Source: Struthio camelus (Eukaryota; Chordata; Aves; Struthioniformes; Struthionidae). From it: 64,000 bases of DNA. Each line of letters opens with the position of its first letter. Position 1 is the stretch's first letter. Made by a program: the position numbers and the translations under genes. Below the pieces are notes generated by a model, which was not told where the DNA came from, did no database searches, and saw only the letters and a program-made list of their open reading frames with translations. This document shows, piece after piece, positions 47,401-59,600 of this stretch. The stretch spans positions 52,993,112 to 53,057,111 of the forward strand of contig NC_090982.1 of the NCBI RefSeq assembly GCF_040807025.1, in the 5' to 3' direction.

Positions 47401-50400
47401 GTAAGTTCTCAAATTCTTATTTCAGAATTTGCTAATCTTTTCTCAGAAATAAAATAGTGTTAGCTGCTACAGAGACTGAAGTGAGGTCTCTTTCCCAAGT
47501 AATTTTAATTCTTTTTGCAATCAAACTAACCACTTCACAAGGAAAAGCCACATCCTTATTCTATTATTAAAATGTTTTAAATATTGTTTTCACTTTTCTG
47601 CTTCTTCCCTAAAAAGTGCCTTCTCATAGTCAGAGGAACTGCACAAATCTGTGCTTCCGTATCTAGAACTGCACACTAATCCCCCTTGTAAGAACCTTGT
47701 TACAAAGCTTCACTCTACGCGAGCTGCCTCCTGGGGAGCTATGACACCATGACACCTCTAAGAATATTTTGTACCTGTTTGGAATGTATTGGCTGTTGTA
47801 ACATGTGGAAGCACAGAAGTAACAGAGCCTCACATTAACTCTTAGTTCTTGACCTCGCTAGTTAGAGAAGGATTAATGTAAAAGGTAATCTTCATATTTC
47901 TAGGATCGTGATCAGAAATTCCTTCAAAGATCTTTCTATAAAATTGTCCTAGTTAACACACAGGCAAAGCAAAAATGTGTTTGAGCAGTCTGAGCAGAGG
48001 AGAGAGAAGACAGAGCTGGGAGTTTGTCTGAGCTTTTACGCTTTCCTTCCCTCTGGCTTTGAGCAGAGAAAGCATTCAGAGTTGCCTCATTTTAGCTGGC
48101 AGTAAAACAGATACTGTACTTACAAAATTTAAAGGCCATTTATTTTGAAATTTAATTAAATAATTGGATTTGTATCAGTGTATCAACATTATAAGATGTA
48201 TTTGAGTTTCAGGAAGTAATTTCTTTAGAAATGCTGTCACGCAGGTCAGATAGTTGACACTTCAGCCTTAGTTATGCCATTGTGCAACTTTTTTTTTTAA
48301 TACAATCTAGTTTAAATAGCAAGGTACAATAGGTTTGGCTCTGTAAAGCGAAACTGAAAAGAAACGCTGAGGACACAGTATCCACACTCTCTGAGTTTCG
48401 GGGAATTTACTCTAGCCTGATCTGGTACCGTGGACTGAATGTCCTCACCAGACATGTGGTTTGAATTACTCCAGGGTAAATCCAAGTTTGTCCTTCTGCT
48501 TTGAAGACAGCAGGCTCTTTAGCTGGCCTTAGTGCCGTGGTGTCTGTCTCGCACAGATGATGACAATACATTGCCGCTTTTGCTATCCTCTTGTGAAGTC
48601 CTCACTCACGGAGTCAGGTCTGTTCCTGGCTTGTTTCTGATCCTGCCTTCTCATTTTTAACCTCTTACAAGTGACAGAGGGAACCTTATTTATTGCATGC
48701 TTAACTCCCGGTCCCCATACTGAATGTGGAAACTGAGCACACCTGAGGGCCAGCAGGTGGGGACAAGTGGATTCACTGATGCTTCTATGGCTCATAGTCC
48801 AGGAGGGAAGTCTTGAAGTGGTAGGAGGGGAGACAACTATAAGACTTTGCTACTGTGACTGCTGTTCTCAACTGACCAGAAATGTTAAGCACAAAAAATG
48901 AGCTCACATTGAGAGCACCTCTTCATCTTCAGTACATAGAAGGACCAACAGTGAATTCTGTGCTTTCAGTGTGTAAGCACAGTGGAGCCTGTTGCTGTCA
49001 GCTGGACACAGCTTTGCTATCATTGCATAAAGCTTTGTGATCTCATACCCGTCTTCAAGAGGCTGGGATTTGCTTTCTAGGGCCTTGTGCCCGTCAGCTC
49101 CTATCAGTATATGGCTCACCAGTTTGAGGTGAATAACTCAAATCATGGATGAGTTCATCAGCAAGGTGCTCAGCCTTCAAATCCCATTCTAGCAGATCGT
49201 TTGTTTGCACAAGATCATCAAGGCTTTTACTCTCTGGGGTTACCAAACTGTCTACATCTACTGCCTGATGCCTAGCCTGGCACCTAGCCTGGTATGATTA
49301 TGGTTACATTAAGAGCAAGGGCTACCCGTTACATGGCACACAAGACCAGGGGAGGCATCTTGGTCTGCCGCATGGGAACCCAAGCATTCTGAAGTTTGGG
49401 CCTCAGGCCACACCCTGGTACCTTTATTCCACACATGGAAATGGTTCTTTGCAGCATTCAGGCGTCAACCTGCAACATCAGGAATACTGGTCACCTCCTT
49501 CATTGCTGGATCATGACACTTTACCCCAACAATGAAGGGGCTTAGTTCAGTTGCATCCTCAGTATCAGCCAGTTCAAAGTGAAGAATACATTCAGTCAAG
49601 TCACTGCAAGATAGCACAGTGAGACAGACAGGTAAGATACAAACATTCTCCAAATCCTTCAGATAATGTAACTCCTGCTGTACTCTCTCCAGATGAAGAT
49701 GCAGATGGGCTTTTTGATCCCAGCTGGAACAACAAAGACCATTTTCTCAAGCAGCTGTTGCATGTAGCCCTTTGGGCCTCATGGAAGCAGTCAGGGCACA
49801 AAAGGATGTCCCCGTGGCAGTATGCCAGCTGTGCCTTAGGGGGCAAAGCGGACAGCAAAGCTAACAGGTGTGTCATGGAGTGGGCTGACTGGAAGGGGGA
49901 AGGGGCATGAAGACGTTTGCATGAAGATGCCTTCTGCTCTGTGGGACTCCATTAATGAAATTAGATGTCAATAAATGTCTTCTATGTGTCTTCCCTCTGC
50001 CCCAACCTTCCGTGGCACTTGACCCATCACACCTTTTAGGCAAGCATGGTTAATCTGACTATGTCTTCCCTGGCCCCAGCCCCTGTACCATTTTTGACCT
50101 TTGTGATATACTGCTGTGTGCCTATGGCTGTCTCTACAGACCCAAAAAAAACCTCGGTCTTATGTCTGAGAGTATGCTAAATCACAGCAGTGGTGTTGAG
50201 TGATACTGGAAAATATAAGCAGTAACTGGAAAGCAGAAGTGTTTTCCCAGCAGAGAAGGAATTGGGAGGGAGGGAAAGGATGGACAGCTTTACTAGAGAA
50301 GTAAGATACTGAGAGTAGTAGGTCATTTCCCAGCAGGACAGGGATTGATAGCCTTACTAGTGAGAGAAGCCACCCACGGAAAGTGGAAGCAAATTTCCTA

Positions 50401-53400
50401 GCAGACATGGAATGGAGTGGGAGGGGGAAGTTAAAGAGTTTTGCCAATGAGAGAAATAACTTACTGAAAGCAAAAGGTAATTTCCCAGCAGAAGAGGAAT
50501 GGGGGAAGAGGGCTCGCTTGCTCCGTGCTTTGCTAAGTAAGGACAAAGGGTGATGGGTGCTTTTGGGGGCTAGATGACAGAAAAGGCTTGTCTCAGCTGT
50601 GCTGTGGTTTGGGGGATTTTGATATGGTCAGGGAAAGCTTTGTTCGCTAAATTGGCCTTGCAGGATGAAAAACAAACTTCCCCATGCTTTCTTAAAAGAA
50701 AATTTTTCTTGTTCTTCCAACCAGTAATACAAGAGCTTTTGTTCCTTTTCCCTTCCTTTGCCCAGTCCAGCCAAAGGAGTGCCTCTGTCCTTTACCTAGG
50801 CTTTTGCCACACCAACCTTCCTGACAAGCCACAGGCATCCCATGCTGCAGACAGGCTACCAGCCACAACGAGTTCTTGCAGCAAGACCTCCTTAGTACCA
50901 AGAAGTAACTTCGCCGCCAAAGACCACTGAGCTAGAAAACATTGCTCTCTACCCCCTTTACAAAGACCTCAGGCAGCCATGTGGGAAAGGACCGTGCCTT
51001 GCCATCCCCAGAGTAGGCCTTCTTCCCACTTCCAGTGCAGGCAAAAAAAGCCTGGGTTAAAGCGTGGGTGGGATATGCACTGGAAACAAAACATAAACAG
51101 CCTAGGGCAATTGCTTAAGAACAAGAACACTTAATTCCTTCCAACTGGAACACAGCCCTTAACTGAAAAGGAGATGAGAGGAGGTGGCTAACAGCATCAC
51201 AAAATCCAGGAAAGGGTTGAGTGACCGGGAAAGGAAGAAGATAAAAATGTTCCTAATGGGCCAATATGTCCCTGAGCTGCAAACATCAATAGAAAAAGGC
51301 CAACGTGGCTCACCTGACAGGGTATACACCATGTTGGTGAAGGGAGGGCAGCAGAGGTCCTGAAAGCTACTGCTCTTCTTCAGCCTACTGCCAAATGGTC
51401 CTCCCTTGGATCAGCATGGATGCCTAGGGAGGGAAGGAATAAACAGATGGGGGAGAGGCAATCTGTCTTCAAGTTATGATGTCCTTCTCCTTCCTCCACT
51501 GGCTTCTCCAGAAGCTGGACCTACCTATTGCTGCACAGGAGCAGGGGATAGGGACTCTAGAAGGAGGTTGCAGACTTAGTGCAGAAACTGCTGCTCCTAC
51601 CCACTGCCAGGAGCCTGCTTTTCTTTGTGCCTCGCACAGCCACATATCTAGCTGATCCAGAAACTGTTGTCAAGCCTGTAGCACTCCCTTACTGGATCAC
51701 ATTTGTTTGCAAATCCTTTGCCATGTGCAAAGAGGCTCTGCAAACTCGATGTACACCATTTGAAAGTACAAAAAAACTTGTTGACTGATATGCACAGCAG
51801 ATAGCTATGACTAACATGCTATAAGGTAAGCATTAATATACCCATTATGTCGATGAGAGACCCAAAGAGTCTGTCAGCCATGCAGTCATCAGTCAGGAAG
51901 GCAAGGGTTGGCCTCTGTCCACTGCTCCCTAGAACAGGCTCATCTTTGATATCTCTGAGTTACTGTCTTCCTATTGTCCACTTTTTCCCCTAGAATTTTT
52001 ACCTCTTCATATGCAAGTTTTCTTTACTGAGTCCTTGAGCTATTACAGGCTTAATAATTTCACTTCTGCCTGGGTTCTTCTTTTTATCTTGCCTGGCTTT
52101 AGCAGATGCACTGTTTCCCAGCTCAACAGTTTTTACTTCCGACTGTAAAGAGAAGCATATGGATGCTTTTTAGGAAGTCTCAGAAGCTGAGTTTTGGTAA
52201 TTGTTCCTGGTTTTCAGAAGTGTCTTTTTTTTTTCCTTAAATTTGACCCCGCTTTGATTACCAGTTCTCTTGTACCCAGATGACAGTCACCAGATGATTG
52301 GCAACCTAGAAGTAGGAAGGCAATCGTTCTAGATGAGAAGTTTGCCCCTCTCATGTCACAGATTTAACAGGCTAACTGGTTGCTGCACCCACCATGGGAG
52401 CACCAAACCGTAGGTTCTGTAATTTGGCAGGGCTTGAATTTGTCTTTGCAATGAGAGGAATTCAATCAATGCAAAACAGAGGAAGTGAAAGAAAAGGCAA
52501 GGCATTCTGAAAAAGGACTAACACAACGAACAGTAACAGATGGCTAGGCTGATAAAGAGGGGAGAGGACAGAAGGCAAGAAAAAGTGTAAGTGGAGAAGG
52601 GATTGTGCCAGAAAATAGAAGTTTGCTACACCAGTGACTTTCATAGCTGTGGCAATCAGTCAACTGGCAACCAATACGAAAGTGCATGTGCCACCTGGCA
52701 CCTTTATATAGTATAGGAAGCGCTTTAGAGGATGGTGTGATATCTCTGTATTTTGAGAACCTCCTACTGGCACATAGATGCTCAGTGCATGCTGGAGGTC
52801 TTAGCACTTGGAGCTGCTCACTCACTGCCTTAGAATCATCAGTATTTGAGCATATTTAGTGCTATCTTGGAGTTCAATTCCTAATTCAGTTTCATTTGAA
52901 AAAATCCTGTTTGCATACTTTCGGACTACTTCTATCTGTGACTTAAAAAGGGTTAACCTGGATTAACTGAACATTTGCTTCAAAAATGCCATGTACTAAA
53001 ATAATAATACAGATGCACCCAAAGACTAATAAACAGATTTTTTTTCCCTATGAAGAATTTGCACAGTGACTTCTAAGTCAGTTGCTGTTGGTCTTCTCAC
53101 AGTCATAAACATTTCTGACTTCCTAAATTCTTTGCAAGAAATCAGTGTTGATGTTGTGCGAAATAGAACAGGCTTTAAAAAGTCACTTTGGCCAGCAGAA
53201 CAATTCGCCTAATTTGGAACCAGTATGTGTCTTACAGGGCTAAGCAGGTGATTCCGTCATGGCACTACTCTTCTCCTGACACAAGGTTTGTTATCCTAAA
53301 AACAGTTGTGAAATTTAGGACCAATACTGTTTAAACCATCAGATGCTTTTACTGTTCTGCAGCCTCTACAAAAAAAGGGTAGAATATTCCTCTACCCTTT

Positions 53401-53710
53401 TCTCTTTCCTAACAGTAGATTTCAGACAGATTTGCAGGTGGTGGGGAAGGGGATGGAAGAAGAGAGAGATTTTCGTAAACTACAGCCTCCTTAACATGAA
53501 GTTTGCTGATGAATACTCTGCTCACTCTTTGTCTTCAAGGACACAGCTGTACAAATGGTCTCTCTCTTCACGGACTAATGCATATCGTTTTCTGTCTAGG
53601 TCCCTTGCGTGTTTATCGGGAAAAACTGCATTGGTGGACTTTCAGATCTGCAAAATTTATATAGACAACTCCCAGGAATGCTACGTCAAATTCATGCTCT
53701 ACAGCAGTAA
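47203..53710 (+). CDS. GLRX: glutaredoxin-1 (thioltransferase), two coding exons
   Basis: Join 47203-47400 and 53600-53710; 102 residues, close to the length of vertebrate cytosolic GLRX. It uses glutathione to reduce mixed disulfides on proteins (deglutathionylation). Thioredoxin-fold landmarks are present: KPTC23-S-Y-C26 active site, TVP cis-proline motif (T66-V67-P68, on the exon junction), and the glutathione-binding G78-G79 followed by S81-D82. Chicken-like stretches include KIRDDKVTVF and DVQDYLQQTTGQRT. The start is ATG in acATGG; an upstream in-frame extension would need a GTG. No transit peptide is seen, which with the ELL2 neighbour argues for GLRX and against mitochondrial GLRX2. 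Odd points: CSYC instead of CPYC, Cys69 after the cis-proline, and Leu80 where human GLRX has Cys. Confidence 0.96.
47401..53599 (+). other. GLRX: GLRX intron 1
   Basis: An intron of 6,199 bases with donor gtaagt and acceptor ttctgtctag. It contains a degenerate tandem repeat at 50225-50520 and an uncharacterised patch of opposite-strand open frames at 49465-49876. No mobile element is recognised. Confidence 0.85.
50225..50520 (+). repeat. degenerate tandem repeat, four copies
   Basis: The core TTTCC[C/T]AGCAG recurs at 50243, 50326, 50394 and 50481 (spacing 83, 68, 87). Around it recur A/G-rich parts: a CTGAAAGCA-like lead, a GGAATGGGAGGG-like block, and TTTACTAGTGAGAGAAG-like ends. Copies differ by substitutions and small gaps. 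Confidence 0.8.
53600..53710 (+). CDS. GLRX: GLRX exon 2, coding end
   Basis: The acceptor is ttctgtctag. It encodes residues 67-102 (VPCVFIGKNCIGGLSDLQNL then YRQLPGMLRQIHALQQ) and TAA at 53708-53710. The exon probably ends at 53713, where gtaagt provides a consensus donor only three bases after the stop. Confidence 0.96.
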   Translation, partial: VPCVFIGKNCIGGLSDLQNLYRQLPGMLRQIHALQQ

Positions 53711-53713
53711 AGT

Positions 53714-56391
53714 GTAAGTAGTGGGAAACACTCTCTGGCCAACAGTAATGATTTTTCAGTACTGTAGATGAAATGCGAGTATAGTACTGAGCAATCTACC
53801 TTAGGCATCCATCACATTGGATGTTTGACTGCATATTGTGTTGGTATTATGTGTATTGCAACTTTATAGGGGACAATGCAGTTAATTTTGCTATGCAGTA
53901 CAAAGGCATGTGCCCCTTTTGCTTCCTTTGGGCAAGGCTTATTGATCAACAAGTCAGCTCTGGCTACCAGACTAAAGGATTGTCCCTTGAAGGATTGTCC
54001 CTTATCTAAAATCCTTAACTTTAGTTTTTCCTATATCATCTTTTTCTGATTACAAGCTACAAAATTCTTGCAGCTAATTTTAGTGAGGGGTTTTTCCATT
54101 TTTAATGGTAATGGATGACTTGATGGAGCAATGCTGTCTACCATTACATGACAGTGAGGAATGAATTCATTTTTGGGATTCTCAGTTGCAGTATCTTCAC
54201 TATGAACTTCTTACTGCCTACTTGAGAGAAATGTCTTTCTAAAATGTTTGACAGTATAGACCTTAGTTGCTTGCTTGTAAAAGGATCTAGGCAAAATGGT
54301 TCAGCTAGATCTTTTTTTTTCTATATATAAGAAGATTGAGTCTGTTAGTCTAAAAACAAAGTCTCTACATTTTAATCTGACTGTTAGTGGTAGAGAAGAT
54401 AGGGCCTTATATTCTCCTTGGCTTTAAAAAACATCTGGACACTCTGGAGGATCTACTGCACTTTTCTGCTACCATGCTAACGTACTCGTTACAGACAGTG
54501 GCATGGATATACTTTTTCAGTCATACAGTATGATGGTTTCCATTTCGGTTAGCACAAGAGCTCTGTAGAACCCTAAGTACAAACTGGTAAAATATGAGTT
54601 AAAATTTTCTAATCGGAACATAAAGGCCTGTCTACATGACACAGTACAAACCTTTAGAAATCCCTTAACTAATTCTTAACAGACTGAAATAACTTTTCAA
54701 CAGTAGTTCACAGAGATACTAACTTAGGATTCTAAAGAAATACTGTTATATTAGTTCTAGTAGAGAATGTGGAAAGACTAGAGCTGACTCCCAGTGGGGC
54801 TTTTTCATGTAGCTGGACACTGATTGTAGCTATGCTGCTTTCTAATTCCTTAGTAGTTTGGTCAGACAGCTTAGGTATTCTTGTATGCCATTTTGTTACA
54901 CAGCATAAGCCTGACAGACTCGTGCAGTTACAGGAATGGACAAACGTTGCAGCAGCGAACTAGGGAAACAATATATGGATTAAGTTTGTAAGGGTTCCAT
55001 CAGCTGTGTAATACTTTTTACACAGTGGAAGAGCGTGCAGATCAATAATGTGGCTAAGGTGGTCTAGACACCCGGGTTTGCAAGTACACCTGAAAGACTA
55101 GGCTTCTTGGACTAATTTCTGACAGATTAAAGGAGAATCAGACACCAGAATTACTTAAGTCAACTAATGCCCTGAGCCAGGTTCATATTTCTCTAAGTCT
55201 ATTATCTTCAGTAAAACCCTTGGAACGAGGAGTTTGGATCTGTTGGTGGAAAATAGGCATTTGCACATTCTTTATGAAGCCAGGATATGTTTGAATGCTT
55301 CCCGGCCTTATGAAACAGTTCAGACCACTGGCTAAGGTGTTAAGGTAGCCCAGACAACAGGCTGCAGACAGATTTACTCAATATCACATGCGTTAATTCC
55401 TGCCAGAGGAGAGGAAAATTTGCACCATCTTATTTATCCATAAGATAAATGCCTAGAAGTAACAGTTTCTCTTTATATGTATATAGTTGCCTTCCGATGT
55501 TTGACAATCATTTCCTAACGTGATAACCTCTAAGAGTTTAATTTGAAATTTCTGCTCCTCCTGTGTTATAAAACCACAGGAAGAGCTTCTCAGTCCCAAA
55601 GGGTGCATCTGCCGCTCTTAACTTGACTGACAGAAGAAGGGCAACTGATGGCATCATGTAGCATATCTTGGTACTACCATAATTAATGTCTCTCCTGCAC
55701 AAGAGGGGATATAATGGCCTAGGCCCCTTTATGGAATTTACAACATGAAGCCCCAAATCTCCACATCTGAGTGACAGCCAGATATAGCCCTGCTGTGTTA
55801 ATGTACATGCTGTGTCAATTATCATGCAAAAAGAAAATACCAGCTTCCTTTTTTTAAATGTACAGATGAAGAGACATTTAAGACATAATTTCTACGCTGA
55901 CCAAAAAGGACGACACAGCTGTGAAATCTGTTAACCATTCAACATGACTTGAGACATTTGTTTTGATTGGTCCTCTATCAAATCCTGCTTACTTCCAAGT
56001 TAAAATGCAACCAACTCTGTGAAAACAGACAAGGATGCCCATGCGTGCGTGTGTGTGCACTTCACATATTATGTGCTCTACACAACAACAACCTTACAAT
56101 CATTATAGTAGTCAGTATCCTTGACCAAACATAAATACAGTCATGTGGCAAACTTACTGGTTTTGTACAATGATTTTTAGCAAAGATGGCTAGACTTCCT
56201 TATAATATGTATATATAAAAACACAAAGATACACACATACATGTGTATGTAAATAAACTTATACGAATACATGTATATACATACATTATTTAAAAGGTCT
56301 CCAAAGTCTCTTCTCTAAACATATCTTATCAATAAACTAATTCCTAACAGTAGGAATCTGTGTCCTTCACATCTACTGTTTCTACTTTCAG
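53714..56391 (+). other. GLRX: probable GLRX intron 2 (in the 3' UTR)
   Basis: From donor gtaagt at 53714 to acceptor ctactttcag ending at 56391. No polyadenylation signal occurs shortly after the stop codon, which supports splicing to a separate 3' UTR exon. It contains a TA/CA-rich simple stretch at about 56211-56290. Confidence 0.55.
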
Positions 56392-56635
56392 GAGGAAGAC
56401 GACCATGAGCTACAACCTCCTCACTTTGACGCACATGCTTTTTGGAACAGCTTCCTTTTAACGTCCTAAAGCAGCAGAAGCAGGTTCAGAAGAATCTTTT
56501 TTGAAGAATGCAATTTCTTTTGATTTCATTGATTAGTGCTTCAGTATGCTACATCTCTTCATCCTTTCTGTAATGCTGGAAAGAAGTTCAGAACGAGATC
56601 TGACCTGGCCAAATAAAATATGCTTGCACTCAGTG
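56392..56635 (+). other. GLRX: probable GLRX exon 3 (3' UTR only)
   Basis: It starts after a pyrimidine-rich acceptor and ends shortly after AATAAA at 56612-56617. A T/G-rich downstream element (about 56632-56665) follows. The assignment is inferred from splice and polyadenylation signals. It carries no coding sequence. Confidence 0.55.
56612..56617 (+). terminator. GLRX: GLRX polyadenylation signal
   Basis: AATAAA is followed by a CA cleavage candidate about 15-20 bases on and then GTGTGGTC and T-rich sequence, a typical arrangement. Confidence 0.6.
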
Positions 56636-59600
56636 TGGTCACCTCTGTCGTTCTTTTTTGTATTGATCAATTCATACACTCACCCTAAATGTCTCTCTCT
56701 TTTCTCTCGAATCTTCTTTCTGCCTTCTCATCCAAATGACCTGCTAGCAATTCCCAATGTTTCTATGTAGTGTAAAGAATTTCTTTAAATAGACTAAGCT
56801 GGAAGTATACATAGACAACCATAACATCGGTATTCTGGAATGCAATCTTGAAAATAACCACTGCCGCTTGTAAGCACTGTCCCTACCCTTACAACCTATG
56901 GTCTTTTGGCTCATGTCTCACAGCAGGGGCATGGAGTCTAGTCTGAGCAGCACTTTTTTTTTTTTTTTTTTAAATAAATATTGTGTTACAACACAGCCGC
57001 TGGCAGGAAGTTATATATCAGATCTTTCACGTCTGACTGTAATCTTTATGAACTAAGGGCAAGGCTACTTGGAACAGAAGAATGCCTGGGACTGTGTAGC
57101 CCGTTTAAGAGGCTGTTAATTGAAGAATACTCCACTAAGACAGCACTGGTACTTGTGTTCCCAGCAACTTGGTCAGAAGCATCTGTAAGTTGTACACTCT
57201 GGCACATAATGATCAATGCTGTCAGTGTGTCTAATGCCACAGAACACACAAACCTTCTCTCCAAGAGAAGTATGTCATCAATGAAACATAAAGAAGATGG
57301 AAAACAGGACACCTCAGTTGAAGAATCAACTTGGTATTAAAGTACTGTGGTAAGACATTATTCACATTCCGAGAATAAGAGGGTTCAACTTCGACAGGTT
57401 TCCATTTTTTTGTTTTAGGTCTGCCCACACATCATTTCTCAGGCTCATCACGTTCCCCTCAAATAAAATGGCACACAAACTCTTGCCCATTTGATTATAA
57501 TCTATAATCAGAATCACACTATTTATTATGAAAATACATGTACAGTGGCTTACCATAGCTGTTTCTGAAGTCTCAGATTCTCGGTTTGAATATAGTTAAG
57601 GAATAAATTAACATTGATAAGATTTACATTGAAATCTGGGTTTCTGAAACAAGAGGTTTATTTAGGTGCATGACAAATGTATAAAGACTTGCATTAAACT
57701 GTAATTGCAAAGCATATCGTTGTTTTTCTGAATATTCAATTAGTTCCTAAATCATTTATTATAGATGAGGCACGCAGGGTATTAATCAGAATTTCTAATA
57801 ACCAGGAAAGAGAAATCAGTGGTGAATATATGAAATCTCCACGCTCAATCATTTTTACCTTGATGGATGACACTGGCAGGTAGCTGGCACATTAATGAAT
57901 CTACTAGAAACAGACAGTTAAGAACACACTCCAGTATCTTACATATCCCAGTAGCCTCAATTGGTAAATGATTTCAAGCAAAATTACTACAAAATCTCTC
58001 CCTTATTTTTCTTGCCTCAAAAGAGAAATGTCCACCAACAGCAAAGCAGCTTGAGTACAATCCCTACATGTAACTCAGAAAATAACTCACTCTCGAAACA
58101 CTTAACTAGCAATGAGTTAAACAGAAAAGGAATGCCATCTTCCAGAAGCCTTACAGTAATTTAGAAAGAGGTCCAGCAACATAACCCTACCTGGGAGGTA
58201 AAACTAATCCTAGATTTGCATTTGCCATAGGCTCCATTATCTTTCCAGAAAAGCCAAATGTAAATTTCAATAGTTTACCAGATTTTAAAACCCATCGTAG
58301 GACATGAATTTTGTGCTCTCACTGGACGGCCTTCAGATACATTCCTGTTTAACAGCTACTTATGCTTTAGTCTGTAGGTAAAAATCCCAAACATCCCAAG
58401 GAGAGAAGTAGAGAAGAAAAGCTAAAAGATGATTTTTGAAAGAAGTTCTTAAAACTCTGAGGTGTTCACAATCAATACACAAAGATGAAACAGTGTTTTA
58501 AAATGACAAATATGTGTAAAGAATGTAACCCATGAGAGGAGAGTATCGGCGTATGAATTCTATAGGTGTGGATAGACTTATATGGAAACTATGGAACAGG
58601 CAGATTCAAACATGAAGAATCTTTAGAATTGCACAATCTATTTCCACTTAAAAGAAAAATTCTGTAAAATTTCCCTGCTGGGCACTTTAAGGATAACAAA
58701 ATGTTCATAAGAGTAAAAAGATACAATCCTCGCTCACTAGCTCTGGCAGAACATCACTTCAAGACCAAAACGTCCTTCATTTTCTTAGTGAATTGGGTAG
58801 AATGCAGTAGAGTGACCTGAATTTATTCCGTGAGCGCTCCTGAACAATCCATGCCTAGCCGAGGCTAAATATGCCATGAATAATTTGACCGAAATGCTTA
58901 CACTCAAAGGATTGTAACTTACAAGTTTAGCACAAAAAGCACTTCAGTAATTGTTTTTCTTTTCTTTTGCAATGTCTTTCCATACTTTATCATAAGGAAA
59001 TACAAAATGCTGCACTGTAAATATCACCTTACTTACTGCAAAAGAATCTGAAATATTTCTGACTTTTAAGTTCTGTTGTAAGTCAGGCAAAGCTGTACAC
59101 AGATTGCAAAAAGATTTCTTACCTTTTCCCCAGCAGCATTCAACACTCAGAGCAGTTAAGTGTCCCATCGCAGATTCTAACACCAGGCTGCAGCTACCAG
59201 GACATACTGCATTCTTCTTCAGTGATAAGGGTTTCTGGACAGATGCTGCACCATATACCCCACACAATTTAATATCCAATAAAAGGACAAGATTAAGTAT
59301 CAACACAAACTGACTTATTTTGCTTTTCTCAATTTGAGGGACAGGAGAATCGTGCAATAAGAATGTTAAGCAAGAGATCTAGGGTGGGTTTTCTTTCCAT
59401 ACTGCTAAATCTACACGTCTACATAAAATGACATGATGCTTCCTCTGTCCCACTTCGGCCTGAATTTCTCCTGTCATCCTGCCTCATATTTCTAAAACTG
59501 ACTTTCTCTCATTATCTTCTGTCCTCGTTTACAGAGTAGATTTTGGCACCGGAGTCACTGTACAGCTGACACTGAAAGGAAAGGAAAGGCAGTGAGCTAG

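Noticed and set aside
47203..53710. Calling the glutaredoxin GLRX2 because of CSYC
   Set aside because: The protein is 102 residues with no mitochondrial leader, keeps GLRX-like DYLQQTTGQRTVP, and sits next to ELL2 as GLRX does in other amniotes.
58944..59357. 137-codon - strand open frame as a RHOBTB3 exon
   Set aside because: Its translation does not resemble any part of RHOBTB3 or another expected neighbour, and the end is low-complexity lysine-rich sequence.
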